Shown piece after piece: positions 1 through 11,562 of a DNA stretch of 64,000 nt (the first letter of the stretch is position 1; every line of letters starts with the position of its first letter). The stretch is taken from assembly GCA_037042915.1 (NCBI GenBank), contig CM073199.1, positions 992,001 to 1,056,000 on the forward strand, in the 5' to 3' direction. Origin of the DNA: Auricularia sp. M13. Taxonomy: Eukaryota; Basidiomycota; Agaricomycetes; Auriculariales; Auriculariaceae. The position numbers were made by a program, and so were the translations under genes. The notes beneath the pieces are model-generated. The model made no database searches, was not told the origin of the DNA, and worked only from the letters and a program-made list of their open reading frames with translations.

Positions 1-700
1 GCGTGCGCTATTCGTATTTATTCCTTCATTCTTTTGTAGCTTTCATTCATTTTCAATTCCATAATTCTATTTCTCGTCGGCAAGCAGTCATAAAATTCTT
101 GGATAAGTGAGGCAAATTTAAGGACTCTCTCTGTCCTCCCAGGTTCTATCGACCTGAGGAAGTGCTCTGGAAAGCCAGTGGCAATAAAGTGGCTACGGGC
201 TTTAGCCGCTTACGCCCGGCGATTTTACAGACTCCGCTGTGCTAGTTCTTTCAGCGCGACGATGCTCTTCAATCTCGAACGAGCTCATAAAGAGGCCCGC
301 TCACCAGTAATGACCGCTCAATGGCTCCAGTTGCTTGTATTCTCGTCTGCATCTGTGTCAGCGCCGCTTTCAGGGCTCAGGGCGAACTTCGGGCTGGACA
401 CAACGCTCAAAGACGACTTGCTCCGGCTCTCTTTGCGACACGATTGACCTAGACCCTTTGCTACAGCTATGACTTGGGCTTTCTGGCAACAATACGGCTG
501 GCGCAGTGTGCTATTTTTGTTATGTCTGCTGGTGCTCTCGTCGCTCGATGATCCGGCGCCAGTGTGCAGCTCGAGCGCCTGACCACCCAGATCTGCTGCG
601 TCCTCAAAATGGCGACTTTACCCCACCCAGGCACATGCACCGTGCACGCGTCACTGTGTTCGACTCTGGCGATCCTGGTGGCGCGCCCCACGACCTCGTC
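1..700. other. No recognisable gene at left edge
   Basis: I see no coding region I can support here. Only short unpatterned open frames occur. The right part (from about 520) resembles the region upstream of the paralogous gene at 9888-10768, so it is probably upstream promoter sequence of the CsbD-like gene starting at 826. Confidence 0.6.
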
Positions 701-705
701 ATGGC

Positions 706-734
706 TACGTCAAACAGCCCGGAGCGTATAAAAG
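706..734 (+). promoter_or_regulatory. CRE-like half site plus TATA box of CsbD-like gene 1
   Basis: TACGTCA lies at 706-712 and TATAAAAG at 727-734, about 92 bp before the ATG at 826. The same pair with the same 15-bp spacing occurs upstream of the paralogue at 9888-10768, and a full TGACGTCA plus TATAAA occurs upstream of the third paralogue at 32892. Control by a bZIP (ATF/CREB-type) factor is an inference from the motif. Confidence 0.6.
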
Positions 735-825
735 GCGGTCCCTGTCTGCTTTCCTTGCCTCACAAATTCAACTACACACCCACTACAAACCACCTTTTCA
801 CGACCCACTTACGACTAGTTTGACG

Positions 826-1608
826 ATGTTCTCCCGCAAGCACCAGAAGAACAACTCCCTCGACGCCCAGGCCCAGCAGCCCCAGCAGCAGCAGCAGCAG
901 GGCTTCGCTCCCCAGCCCGGCCACAACGGCGCCGCGAACCCGACCAACATCACCATCCAGATCCCCGCGCCCCAGCAGATGGCCCAGGGCGCCCAGCCGC
1001 ACATCCAGCACCAGCCGCAGCCCGGCATGGGCATGGGCGGCGGCTTTGCGCCCGCCGGCCAGACGTTCCACACGAACGACGGCCAGATGCACCAGTTCGG
1101 CGCGCCCGGCACCGGCGCCCAGCCGCAGTTCCAGCAGCCCACTGGCATGGGCACGACCTCGCTCGCCGGCGGCCAGCCGCACCCCGCGGACTTTGCGCAC
1201 ATGGGCAACCAGAACCAGAACCAGCACGCGCACACCGACGCCGGCATGCACCCCACCACTGGCAACGTCGCCGGCCAGACTGGCAAGCTGCACCGCGGCA
1301 CTGGCGCCACTGCCGGCGCTGAGCGCCATCTGCCCAACCCCATGAACATCCAGCAGGCTCCCGAAGGTTCGCTTATCTTTCATTTAGTCTGCACCTCTGG
1401 CTGACTGGATTTTGTAGGCGGCGTCGCTGTCGACGGACGTGCTGGTCTGCCTCTTGGCCGCCCTACCATGGGCGACAAGGTCGTGGGCAAGATGGAGCAG
1501 GGCATGGGCAAGATGGTCGGCGACTGGAAGATGCACAACCAGGGCGAGCTCCGCGCCGCTGGAGGCAAGGCCGCCGCTGCTGGACAGGCCCGTGCGCCCA
1601 TCCAGTAG
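826..1608 (+). CDS. CsbD-like stress protein 1 (Q/G/H-rich)
   Basis: Two exons, 826-1366 and 1418-1608, give 243 residues; the intron is 51 nt (GTTCGC...TTGTAG). The first 180 residues are low complexity: a polyglutamine run near residue 25, then repeats of the type GGGFAPAGQTFHTNDGQ and HQFGAPGTG. The C-terminal 60 residues carry a CsbD-like segment (GDKVVGKMEQGMGKMVGDW, then GELRAAGGKAAAAGQA), a small helical domain found in bacterial and fungal stress proteins of unknown mechanism. The apparent frame extends 6 nt upstream, but the first ATG is at 826. The gene is a close paralogue of 9888-10768; both have a last exon of exactly 191 nt and homologous upstream DNA. Stress induction is inferred, not shown. 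Confidence 0.8.
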
Positions 1609-1947
1609 ATCGTTTTCTCCTTTGCACACCTTGGACATTTCTCGCACTATTGCGATCTAGTAACTTACTCTCCAGTTGTATTCCATTTGAAACCAAATAA
1701 TACCCTGTTTCACTGCGAAGAAATTGAGCGATCTCGCGTTTGCTCGAAAATGTGGACGAGTGCTCATCAGGAACGATGTCTTTGTGCAGACGCTGCCAAC
1801 ATTGATATCGAGCCTTTCTGGCTCATTCCAAGGCTTTTGCCTGGGCGATTTACGAGGGCCGTTCGAGAAATTTGTCTTCTAAAGTTTCGTGGCAAGAAGA
1901 TCACGTGATAGAAAACTATAATACAGATAGGATATCGACCAGCCCAC
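1609..1947. other. Convergent 3' spacer
   Basis: Short AT-richer stretch between two genes that converge. It probably holds both 3' UTRs and polyadenylation signals. No further gene is visible. Confidence 0.5.
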
Positions 1948-3984
1948 TCAGGCCGGCTTGGAGATAATATGCGCGACATGGCCCGTCGTTTGATGCACGC
2001 GCGCAATCTGCCACCCGGCGTCGCGCAGCAGCCGCTCGAAGTGCGACAGCGTGCGCTCTTGTGCGCCGGAATCCCATATCATCATCTGCCAGTCGACCGT
2101 GACCAAATTCGTCAGAGTTCCAACAACATCGAGAGTAACCCAGTCACGGTGCGGCTCACCTGCATGTCGGAGAGGTATCCGTACGCGCTGACGATGCCGA
2201 GGTTCGCGAGTAGCGGCTCGGGAGCGGCGAGTGTGGAGGTCAAGTTGGATTCTGCCGCGTCCCCGCCGAGGATAAGGTGTGACTGCGCCGTCGGATTTGG
2301 AGTCGGGCAGGCGTACGGGACGAGGCCGTCGATCACGATGAGCGTCGTGTGCGCGCCCGCCGCGTCGCGGAGACGTCGGAGGATTTGCAGGGAATGCGCG
2401 TCCGACCAGTCGTGCAGGACGTGCCGCAGGATGTAGACGGCTGATGCGGTCCGGGGCTGTTTCTCGAAAAAGTCGTGTGCTACGTTCAAGCGGCGAGGGA
2501 ATCAGCTCAAGATGATAGCTCGGAACTCCGAGTCCTGCCTCTCGCTGGCAGTTATAGCGCGCGGTAAGTGTACTCACCCTCGAGCTGGACTCTTCCGGAC
2601 GACACGGCTTCCGGCATGTGGTCGTTCCAGAACTTTTGGGGGGAAAGCGTCAGAGGAGCACTGAAAGTGACATGTTGTGAGAGGAGAGGGTGACGAACCT
2701 GACGCGCATCCACCTCAATCGTCTTCGCGCGATCCTGAACCACAATCTTTATGTGCGGGTGCGCTTTGGCAAGGACGAGCGAAGCAGACCCCACGCCGCC
2801 GCCGACATCCACGACCGTCGCACCTTCCGGGAGAGCGTCCCACTCGAAAGCTGGGGTATGAAATCGAGTCAGTTCCAACTTCCGAGTCGCACCACGACGA
2901 ACAGGCTGCGAACCTTGGAGCATTGCGCTGGGCGGCGCGACGATCTTGCCCGCGGCCATGCCGACGCCGAAGCGCTGGAGCCGTTCGCGGTTCTCCGGCA
3001 GCTCCATCCAGTCCCAGAAACCGACCTCCGAGCCGAATGCCAGCTGGAACGCCGTTTTCTCTGACTTCTTCGGCTCATCTTGAATACTGTCAGCCACTGT
3101 CAATGCGTCGGTGAGGTATCCCGAGGCTTTGAATCCTTCGTCCGTGAAGTGCTCAATTAAGGCGACGAGCCCCGAGGTGCCTTGGTGTTTGTTCGTACTG
3201 GCAGGCCTGCGACGCAAGTGTCGACTCAGAGGCGAAAGACAAGGAAGGTGGGATTTTGACGCTCACTCCGCACTGCGCAGCTGCGCGACGGGTTTCCCGG
3301 TATCGAGCACGGAGGAGAGGCGGTTGTTGGCGAAGACGTCGGGCGAGACCTCGCGGAAGATGTGTTTGGTCGCAAGCAGGCGGAGGATGCGCGCTATACA
3401 CACGGTTTCAATAGTCCCACGCCAGCGTCAGTCGCACGTCACGAATGTTTGAATGAATTTCAAGGAAGACCGCACCGAGTTTCTGCGGCCCAACAGTGCG
3501 TGGGAGGCGGCTGCTGACCTCGTCGACGTGGGCGCCCTAACAGGTCCAAGTTGAGCCGCAACATGAAGTTGAGAAGCTGACAACACTCGGCTCGAAAAGG
3601 AGCAGTACTCTACACACTTTTGGACCCGCCTCCCGGAGCACCTCCGCCACATTGCACGTCGTGGCTACGCGTATGGCCGAGGAAACATGCAACTACGCAG
3701 CACATCTCAGCCCCACGGAGCACTGGAAAACTATGACATACGCCGAGGGCGGCCTGCAGAAGCGTCGCGCCCGGCTCCCAGACGGTCGCGATGAGTTGTT
3801 CGGCGGCGGCGGCGAGCACGGATATCGCGCGCCTGACGTCCGGGTCTGCGCGTATGTCGTCCGAGGTCGCGGGAGACGGCTCGTCGAGTGAGGGGAAGCT
3901 TGTGCCCTTAGCTTTGCAGATATTGTCGATGTGCGCGGCCGACTGGGAGATGAGGGCAGAGAGCGCGAGGACGGTCTGAGCCAT
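1948..3984 (-). CDS. O-methyltransferase 1 (class I, SAM-dependent)
   Basis: Member of the fungal plant-like O-methyltransferase family (sterigmatocystin 8-O-methyltransferase/COMT fold), which transfers methyl from S-adenosylmethionine to a phenolic or other hydroxyl. Exon 1 is 3984-3742 (243 nt), exon 2 is 3692-3618 (75 nt), exon 3 is 3536-3476, and further short exons follow, ending in IISKPA. Visible parts: the N-terminal winged-helix/dimerisation region, the SAM loop VVDVGGGVG, the segment VVQDRAKTI, and LHDWSD holding the predicted catalytic histidine. The last intron is GTGAGC...TGGCAG, followed by an exon starting MMIWDSGAQERTL. Exon 3 encodes a slightly longer loop than in its paralogues. 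It is the most diverged of four same-strand copies. Substrate unknown. A probable TATA-like ATAAAAGG lies about 75 bp upstream. Confidence 0.85.
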
Positions 3985-4878
3985 GATGCAGATGGACCAG
4001 TAGGCAGTAGCTAATCGTGCAAGAAGTTGCCCCAGCGCGATAGCGAGTCGACATTGGTTCCAGCCATCCTTTTATCATGGGTGCAAGAGTACCAATTGGG
4101 AGTTCGCCGGTTTGGAACGTTTGGATCCCGCGATTCTCGAGCCGAGAATGCGTTGGGCGCCAGATGTGCGGGGTGAGGTACTTACCTGCAATGGTTATCA
4201 GCGTCGCGGACACGTGTTGGAGCCAGCACTACGTACGTTATAGAGCCTAATGATTGCATTTTTTAGAGACCGGGACAATTTGGAGACATTCGAAGAATGT
4301 TTGCAAGGCCGCCAACGGCGCTCGCATCGTGCGGGGCCGCGTGGTACACAGGGGCTGCTGTACTGATCTGCGCTATCAGAGAGCCATGTCACAGCTTCAA
4401 GTCAACAGAAAGAGAGTCACCACAATTTGCAGCGGAACAAACCCAATTAAGGTGCCCGGGTGCGAGCCGACAGTGATTATAACCAGTCAAGGTCTAGCGA
4501 GCGCGTCGAAGTGTCTGAGTGGACTCGTTCTGGTCTGTGTGTGAGCAATGGACGAGGCGATAGCAGGTTGAGCGGAGCAACCGCGCTTTCAAGGTCCGCT
4601 CTTGTCCTCCTACATTTTGGGCTTTTGCTTGGCAAAAGATCATCAGGGCCAATTTGTTTCCAGACAATACGCAAATGCTCTATCAACCCAGACTTGGGAG
4701 ATGGTTCTCGTCCCAAAGGAGAGATCGCCCCCTTGCTAGACGTGAGTTTGCATCATCCAGCTTCAAGTTGGGTTCAAAGATAGAAGAACTGTTACGTTAC
4801 AGAAAGATAGCATGGCTTGGAGTTTATCTATGCAGCGGATATCTCGTCTGCTTGGGGAAAGCCTGAGGTCACAGAAGT
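3985..4878. other. Intergenic region between OMT1 and OMT2
   Basis: Upstream region of OMT1 and downstream region of OMT2. Apart from a TATA-like sequence near 4062-4069 and the inverted-repeat motif at 4570-4601, I see nothing that reads as a gene. Confidence 0.5.
4570..4601. repeat. Short dispersed inverted motif, copy 1
   Basis: GAGCGGA and TCCGCTC form an inverted pair around an 18-nt loop that begins GCAACCGCG. The core GAGCGGAGCAACCGCG recurs at 14421-14450 and, slightly changed, at 7431-7458. Each copy lies upstream of an O-methyltransferase gene. Confidence 0.55.
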
Positions 4879-6762
4879 TCAAGCTGGTTTGGCAATGATA
4901 GTTGCAGCGCCTCCCGGCGCCTGGTGCACGCGTTCGATTTTCCACCCGGAGCGATGCATCAGCCGCTCAAAATGTATGAATGTCCTCTCCTGTCCATTAA
5001 AGCCGACCAGCATCTGCAGATTTCCGTTAATGTGCAGCCGGAATAAGGTAACGAGGAGATAGCACAGTGACGCACCTCGAGATCGAGAAGATATCCACCT
5101 GCGTTGACGATACCCATGTTAGAGAGCAGCGGCTGCGGCGCAGACGTGGGCTCTTCTACGCGTATCTGGGTTGCTGCGAGGTTGACGCTCGGATCTCTGC
5201 AAGCATAAGGGACCAGGGCGTCGACGACGATGAGGCATGTATTCTCTCCAGCTGCGTCGCGTAGACGTTGAAGGATCTTTGCGGCGTAAGCATCGGACCA
5301 GTCGTGGAGGATGTACCGCATGATAAAGACGGCCGCCCCAGTTCTCGGTTGCTGCTCAAAAAAGTCGTGCGCTGCGGTATGTGTTGAATGTCTACATCAT
5401 GCCGCACAGACATGACTCTCGGAGCAGAGAATGCACTTACCCTCAAGCTCGACTCTGCCAGACGTGATAGCGTCTGGCATATTGTTCCTCCAGAACTGGA
5501 CCTTATTAATGACTCTGACAGAGCGGAAATGGATGAGGGCGCACGAGGGAAGATTCATTATCAATGGTCTTTGCGCGATCTTGCACCACGAGATGCAGCT
5601 TTGGGTATTCCTGCGCAAGAACAAGGGAGACGCCTCCGACCCCGCCGCCGACATCCACAACAGTCGCCCCATCAGGTAGACCAGCCCAGTCCAAAGCTAC
5701 GATTGCGACCGTAACCGCATTTTCAGAAGTGCGCGGTAGCCATTATAATGGCAGCGTACCCTGAAATATCGTACTCGGCGGGGCAGTGATCTTGCCAGCG
5801 ACCATCCCCATCCCGAAGCGCTGCAGCCTCGCGCGGTTTTCAGGCAGGTCCATCCACCCCCAGAACGTCGTCCCCTTGGCGCTCGGGAACGCAAGATGGA
5901 ACGCGGTGTCGTCGGGATCCTCGGACGCGGCTGTCGCTTCGTCCATCAACGCCTCAGTCATGTATGCAGACGCCTTGAACATCTCGTCTGTGCAGTGTTC
6001 AACCAGCGCGACGAGGCCGGATGTGCCTTGGTGCTTGTTTGCTGGACTGCCAGTGGTATAAATTAGCCAGTACTAAAACCGGTCTGGGGAATCGCTAACG
6101 CACTCCGCACGCAATTGAGCAACAGACTTGCCAGTATCGAGCATCGAGGATAGGATGTTGTTGCAGAAGACGTCGGGAGTGACCTCGCGGAATATATGCT
6201 TTGTCGCAAGCAGGCGGAGAGCGCGCGCTTTATTGCCGGCCTGGTCAGTTGGTTACAGGTCACGAGTGTGTCAAAGACTTCACCAAGTTTTTGCGGGGCT
6301 ACATGGAGACCGTCACATATTTCGTCGACGTGGGCACCCTGCACATCCACAGATGAGTGAATCTGATCAATTACTGACCGTTAAAGCATACCTTGGGACC
6401 CGCTTCGCGGAGAAACTCTGCCACATTGCACTTCATCGCTAATTGCATGGCCGAGGAGATGTGGAACTGCCGGGATTTCTCAGCTTGAAATAGCGTCGCA
6501 GCTGCCATGATAGACATACCCCAAGAGCTGCTTGAATAATTGTTCCACTGGGCTGCCAGACGGTCGCGACGATCTGTTCAGCGGCGGCAGCAAGAACTGC
6601 AATCGCGTCCTTGACGCCCGGCTCTACACGAATCTGCTCGGACGCCGGCGAGAATGGCTGATTGAGCGAGGGGAAGCTTGTGCCCTTGGCTTTGCAAAGC
6701 TCGTCGATACGAGCGACAGACTCAGTTACGAGCCTAGCTAAAGAGAGGAGTTCCTGGGCCAT
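4879..6762 (-). CDS. O-methyltransferase 2 (class I, SAM-dependent)
   Basis: Second copy of the array. Exon 1 is 6762-6520 and exon 2 is 6466-6392, the same 243 and 75 nt as in the paralogues; the last exon starts MLVGFNGQERTF and ends IIAKPA. The SAM-binding loop VVDVGGGVG, VVQDRAKTI and LHDWSD (predicted catalytic His) are present. It differs from copies 3 and 4 by a distinct segment in the substrate region (ASEDPDDTAFHLAFPSAKG) and an FWGWMDLPENRARLQRFGM motif. No frame break was found in the exons I followed; I did not verify every splice junction. The neighbouring copies are in the same orientation with about 0.9 kb spacers, so each probably has its own promoter. Confidence 0.83.
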
Positions 6763-7646
6763 CGTTGCGCGGTACACCGTACTCCGGTGCGAGTGAGCGG
6801 GACTGATCGACCTGTGCCTCCAACTCCAACATCCATTTATGAGGTGACACAAGAACTCGCGCAACGATCAGGGCGTTCTTCGGCTTGAGGTCTGAGGATT
6901 CAAAGAGTTTACAGCCATCTGAATGTAGGGCGGCAATGCGTGTGAGGTACAATGACCTATAAGGCCTATCGGCGTCAAGGTAAATAACATCTGACGGCGA
7001 TACGTACCGTATACGTCCCGATAGAGGAATGACCACATGTTAGGAGCGCGGAAAAGGGCTGGGGTACCTGGAGAATGCTTCTACAGCAGGGCGGAATTAA
7101 CGCTATGACGAGGTAGAATTCTGTTCGGCAGAGCTTGACACTTCACTGAGCGCGCTGCCTGATACCCAAGCACTGATGACAAAGCTTGAGGTCCGCAAGT
7201 AGAAAGTGCCGCAAATAAAGAAGCTAGAGACTGAACGACACGCGTCGAGAAAGGGAAAACGGCGGAACTTGGCGCCGCCACGCGTGCAGTCGGTATAAAC
7301 CTTCGGCTTGGAGCCTGGCGCAGGTGCGAGCGGCCATAGAATCATGACAGAATGTAGTGTGAGCGAGTATTCACAGCACTTCGTCGGCCGTCGCGCCACG
7401 AAGGAAAGTGATGGCTACGGCTGTAGGTTGAGCGGAGTAACGCGTCTCAAACTCCGCTGATGTGCGGATTCTTCAATGGAGGCTGAATCTACTTATGTGC
7501 TGCTCTTTCATACCACCAACCAATCGATGGCACTTCATGTGCAGGTAAATTTGTAATCAAGTCTGAACAGGGATGAAGAGCTGCCGAGAAAACAAGGGCT
7601 TGACATCATCAACAACTCACACAACGCACGAAGTGCCCTGTATACA
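6763..7646. other. Intergenic region between OMT2 and OMT3
   Basis: Upstream region of OMT2 and 3' region of OMT3. A TATA-like CATAAATGG lies about 80 bp upstream of OMT2. The inverted motif at 7431-7458 is the only other structure I see. Confidence 0.5.
7431..7458. repeat. Short dispersed inverted motif, copy 2
   Basis: AGCGGAG and CTCCGCT form a perfect 7-bp inverted pair around a 14-nt loop (TAACGCGTCTCAAA). The flank GTAGGTTGAGCGGAG matches copy 1 (GCAGGTTGAGCGGAG). Confidence 0.55.
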
Positions 7647-9534
7647 TTAGTTTGGCTTCGAGATAATCTGGGCTGCCTGGCCGGGCGTCTGATGCACCCG
7701 TTCGATTTGCCACCCTGTGCCGAGCAGGAGGCGCTCAAAGTGTGGGAGCGTTCTCTCTTGCGCATTTAGAGCGACTAGCATCTACAGCACGGTTAATTTC
7801 ACTCAAGCGGCGGTTTCTGGGACTGGAGAACATACCTGAAGGTCGGCAACATACTTCGGTATGCTGACGGCGCCCAAATTGGCGAGTAATGGTTCTGGCC
7901 CAAAGCTCGTTTCGCCCCCTGCAATCGAGGATGACGTGGTCTCGGAATGTCGACATGCGTACGGGACGATGTGGTCCATGATGATGAGCCGTGTGTTGCT
8001 GCCCGCCGCGTCCCGCAAATGCTTGAGGATCTTTGAGGCGTAAGGGTCGGACCAATCGTGGATGATGAAGCGCAGGATGAAAACGTCGGGGGACTTGCGC
8101 GGCTGCGTCGTAAAGAAGTCGTTTACTTTCCCATAGGTCAGCCAAGGTAGTCTCACTGGTAGGTATGCGATTGAGACGCTATTTCTCACCTTCCAGGACA
8201 ACCTTCCCAGACGAGAGGGCTTCCGGCATGTGCTGTTTCCAAAACTACGGTCAAGTCAACAAAATGCCGGAGCTGGGAAAATAGGGATGCGTAAAACTCA
8301 CGTTACGCGCATCTGGTTCAATCGTCTTCGCGCGGTCTTGGACCACATAACGCAGGTCTGGATACTGCTGCGCGAGAGCAAGGGTGACGGACCCTACGCC
8401 TCCACCAACATCTACAACCGTCGCACCCTTTGGCAACTTTTCCCATTCGAACGCTGCGGCCCAGCCATGTTCAATGGTATGTCAAGCAAATGGAATAGTT
8501 GGACATACCTTGAAGAATGGCACTGGGTGGGGCAACCAATTTGCCAGCGTTCATCGCCATACCAAAGCGTTTGAGGATGTGTGCGTTCTCCGGAAGGTCC
8601 ATCCAGTCCCAGTACGTGAGCTTCGTCCGCATGGCGAGCTGCATGGCAGTCTGGTCCGGCTCCTCCGACAGTGCGGTCGCGGGGTCCGTCACCGCTTCGG
8701 TCATGTATGCCGATGCTTTGAACATCTCGTCCGTGCAGTGCTCGACCAGCGCGACGAAGCCGGAGGTACCCTGGTGTTTGTTCGCCGGACTGCAAGCGAC
8801 CACGCCTATTAGTGAGATAATCCCGCTAGTATGGAAGCGAATGGAATGCAAATGGTACTGGCGTACTCTGCGCGCAGCTGTGCCACGGGTTTGCCAGTAT
8901 CGAGCATCGAGGAAAGCCGGTTGTTGGCAAAAACATCGGGCGCAACTTCGCGGAAGATGTGCTTCGTCGCCAGAAGACGCAGCGAACGTGCTGAGATACA
9001 GGGGTCACCAGAGATTGAGTGAGGCGAGCCCGTGGGGCAAGCTCACCGAGCTTCTGCGGTGCGACCGTAAGTCCCCTACTAATCTCGTCAACGTGCAGAC
9101 CCTGATATAGATGCCGGGACCGTCAACATGCAGATATGCTTAAACTGCCGGACGACATGCCTCAGGGCCCGCGTCACGAAGTGCCTCGGCAACATTACAC
9201 GTCGCCGCAACACGCAGTGCAGACGGAACGTGAAACTGCAATACGATGCTTAACATATTTAGGCACTCGTAAACCTTCAATATCGACGCACCGATATTCC
9301 AGTCATAGCGACTGTGCCTCCCGGCTGCCACACGGTCGCGACCAGCTGCTCAGCAGCGGCGACGAGGACGGTGATGGCGCTCATGACGCCGGGGTCTGCG
9401 CGTATTTCCTCCGATGCTGGCGTAAAGGGCTCATCGAGCGAGGGGAAGGTCGCGCCTTTGGCCTTGCAGACGGCGCCGATCTGCTCGACGGAGCTCTGGA
9501 TGAGCGAGGACAACGCGAAGAGCGCCTCAGCCAT
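7647..9534 (-). CDS. O-methyltransferase 3 (class I, SAM-dependent)
   Basis: Third copy, very close to copy 4 (exon 1 nearly identical: MAEALFALSSLIQSSVEQIG versus MAEALFTLSSLIQSSVEQIG). Exon 1 is 9534-9292 (243 nt). Exon 2 encodes FHVPSALRVAATCNVAEAL and ends in GAG followed by GCATGTC, so the next intron appears to use a GC donor instead of GT. The SAM loop VVDVGGGVG, VVQDRAKTIEPDARN and IIHDWSDPYASKILKHL (catalytic His) are all present. The last exon starts MLVALNAQERTLPHFERLL and ends IISKPN. Expected length is about 476 residues, by comparison with copy 4. Recent duplication with copy 4 is inferred; the CsbD-like gene at 9888-10768 sits between the two. Confidence 0.85.
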
Positions 9535-9887
9535 GGTAATGGTCAGTGGGGGCGACTGGCCACCCAGGGTCCAGATGACGATGGTATTTATTCCATCGTT
9601 TATTCGTGGGTACGGCTATACGGATTAGGACGAGAAAGGAAGAAGCGGCGGTCGGCCGTTCGCTTGACGCCATCCTGCCGCCGACTCGACATGGATCTGG
9701 GCATGTGGGTTGGTGACAGTAAGTAATCGCTCGATTACGATAGTCAATCAAGCCTGACTTCCGTTCGCGAGTTACAAGAGAAATTTCTCGCAGAGATAGG
9801 GTACTATATAGGGATTTTGCTACAAACGGGATACAGTGATAATGTACACAGTGCGTGAATGTCCGAACCGCGCGAGAAGAGAGTACT
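9535..9887. other. Spacer upstream of OMT3
   Basis: Holds the OMT3 promoter (an ATAAATACC TATA-like sequence on the minus strand near 9580, also found at the same relative place before OMT4) and the 3' end of the CsbD-like gene. No other gene seen. Confidence 0.5.
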
Positions 9888-10768
9888 CTACTGGACGGGC
9901 GCGCGAGCCTGTCCAGCGACGGCAGCTTTGCCTCCAGTTGCGCGAAGTTCGCCGTCGTTCTGCATCTTCCGGTCGCCGACCATCTTGCCCACGCTCTGCT
10001 CGAGTTTGCCAACGAGCTTGTCGCTCGCTGTGGCGTGGCCAAGAGGGAGGCCAGAGCGTCCGTCAACAGCGATACCGCCTGGGGAGGGATAATCAGATAC
10101 AACAGGAATGCAAAACGCCGGAGATTCGACGAACCCTCAGGAGTTTGTTGGATGTTCATGGGGTTGTGCAGGCTGCGCTCAGCGCCAGTGTCGCGATGAA
10201 GCTCTCCGGTCTGGCCGGCGTTAGAGTGCATGCCGGTTGCGGGGTGCATGCCAGCGGCGGTGTGCTGGTGCTGGTTGCCGGCGTGCGCGAAGTCGTTCGA
10301 TTGACCACCGGCGAATGAGCTTGTGCCCATGCCCATGCCAGCGGGCTCCTGGAAATGCGGCGCGGCGCCAGTGCCGGGAGCACCGAACTGGTGCGCCTGG
10401 CGATTGTCCGTATGGAACGTCTTCCCGGCGGGCGCGAAGCCGCCACCCACGTCCATGCCGGACTGCGGCTGCTGGAGCTGCGGCACTGCGCCAGCACCGG
10501 GTGCGCCGAATTGGTGCAGCTGGCCATCGTTCGAACGGACTGTCTGGCCGGCGGGCGCGAAGCCGCCATCCACGCCCATGCTGGGCTGCGGCTGCTGCTG
10601 GATGTGTGGCTGACCGCCCTGGGCCATCTGCTGGTGTGCGGGGATTTGCACGGTGATGTTGGTCGGGGTCGCGTCGTTGTATCCGGGCTGAGGTGCGAAG
10701 GGCTGCTGCTGCTGCTGCTGGGCCTGGGCGCCGTCCGTACTGGCCTTCTGGTGCTTGTGGGAGAACAT
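9888..10768 (-). CDS. CsbD-like stress protein 2 (Q/G/H-rich)
   Basis: Two exons, 10768-10135 and 10078-9888, give 274 residues; the 56-nt intron is GTTCGT...CCCCAG. As in gene 1, the N-terminal part is low complexity with a polyglutamine run and two clear copies of a block (GGGFAPAGKTFHTDNRQ / GGFAPAGQTVRSNDGQ, each followed by HQFGAPG), so the block has been duplicated here relative to gene 1. The last exon is again exactly 191 nt and encodes the CsbD-like segment. The continuous reading frame runs far upstream through the promoter, but the TATA box at 10850-10855 and homology with gene 1 fix the start at 10768. The gene lies between methyltransferase copies 3 and 4 on the same strand. Confidence 0.8.
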
Positions 10769-10849
10769 TGTTAAATTGATCGTAAGCGAGTCGTGAGATA
10801 GGTTGTAGTGGGTGTATTGTACGACAAGAAAGGCAGACAGGGTCCGTCC

Positions 10850-10876
10850 TTTATACGCGCCAGACAGTTTGACGTA
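10850..10876 (-). promoter_or_regulatory. CRE-like half site plus TATA box of CsbD-like gene 2
   Basis: On the minus strand TACGTCA (10876-10870) is followed by TATAAA (10855-10850), about 82 bp before the ATG. Sequence around it (CTACGTCAAAC...GTATAAA) is homologous to the gene 1 promoter. Confidence 0.6.
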
Positions 10877-11562
10877 GCCCATGACACCATGACGAGTTCG
10901 TTGCCTGGGCCGACCGTTGGTGACGCGTGTATGTGTTTGGGCCATTTCGAGCACGCAGCAGGTCTGGTGTTCTGGCGCTGGCCCGGCCAGGCAGTACAGT
11001 GACGCGGTGCGGATCATCGAGTGCTCCAGCAGAACGAAAATAAGAAGCGCACTGAGCCAGCCATACTGTAGCCAGAAAACAAAAGGCAAAACTTTGAGAA
11101 CGGGCGCCGGGTCAATTCGTGGGGCGACGGGAGCCAGAGACCTATGCAAGAGTATCGTATGGGCGTAGTACGGCGTACGTTGGCTGCGCAGGAAACAAGC
11201 CAAATGATTCTGCCCTCTGCCCTCAGCCCTGACCGCGGCTCAGACGCGAGATGTGCAGACGAATGTCAGAGTTAAGAGCCATTGAGGGCGGGCAGGGTTC
11301 CAGTGATACCGTTAGAAATTGGAGAGCGCTGCAACTGTACATGTGGAGTCAAACCACGATAGCGGAGTCCGTCGGGCGTAAGCGAGACTGGCTCTCAGCG
11401 TGGTCGAAACTCTCTCTAGCTTCCTGCAGGGCACCTATTATCATCAATTTCTCTAGCTGAATTTATTTTTGCGGAAGGTTGACTCCGAGTTACAAGTGAG
11501 ACTTTCGCGAAGATCCCATGACAGGCTGGCCGCTGCTGTACAGTTGTTCGACAACTTCGGCC
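10877..11562. other. Intergenic region between CsbD-like 2 and OMT4
   Basis: Distal promoter of the CsbD-like gene (homologous to 520-700) and the 3' side of OMT4. No supported gene. Confidence 0.5.

Noticed and set aside
9527-11203. A 558-codon open frame on the minus strand
   Set aside because: It reads through the promoter, TATA box, intron and 3' region of the CsbD-like gene 2; the paralogue shows the real start at 10768 and the intron.
11339-11370. Possible fourth copy of the dispersed inverted motif (AGCGGAGTCCGTC)
   Set aside because: Only the GCGGAGT core is shared; the loop sequence and paired arm are missing.
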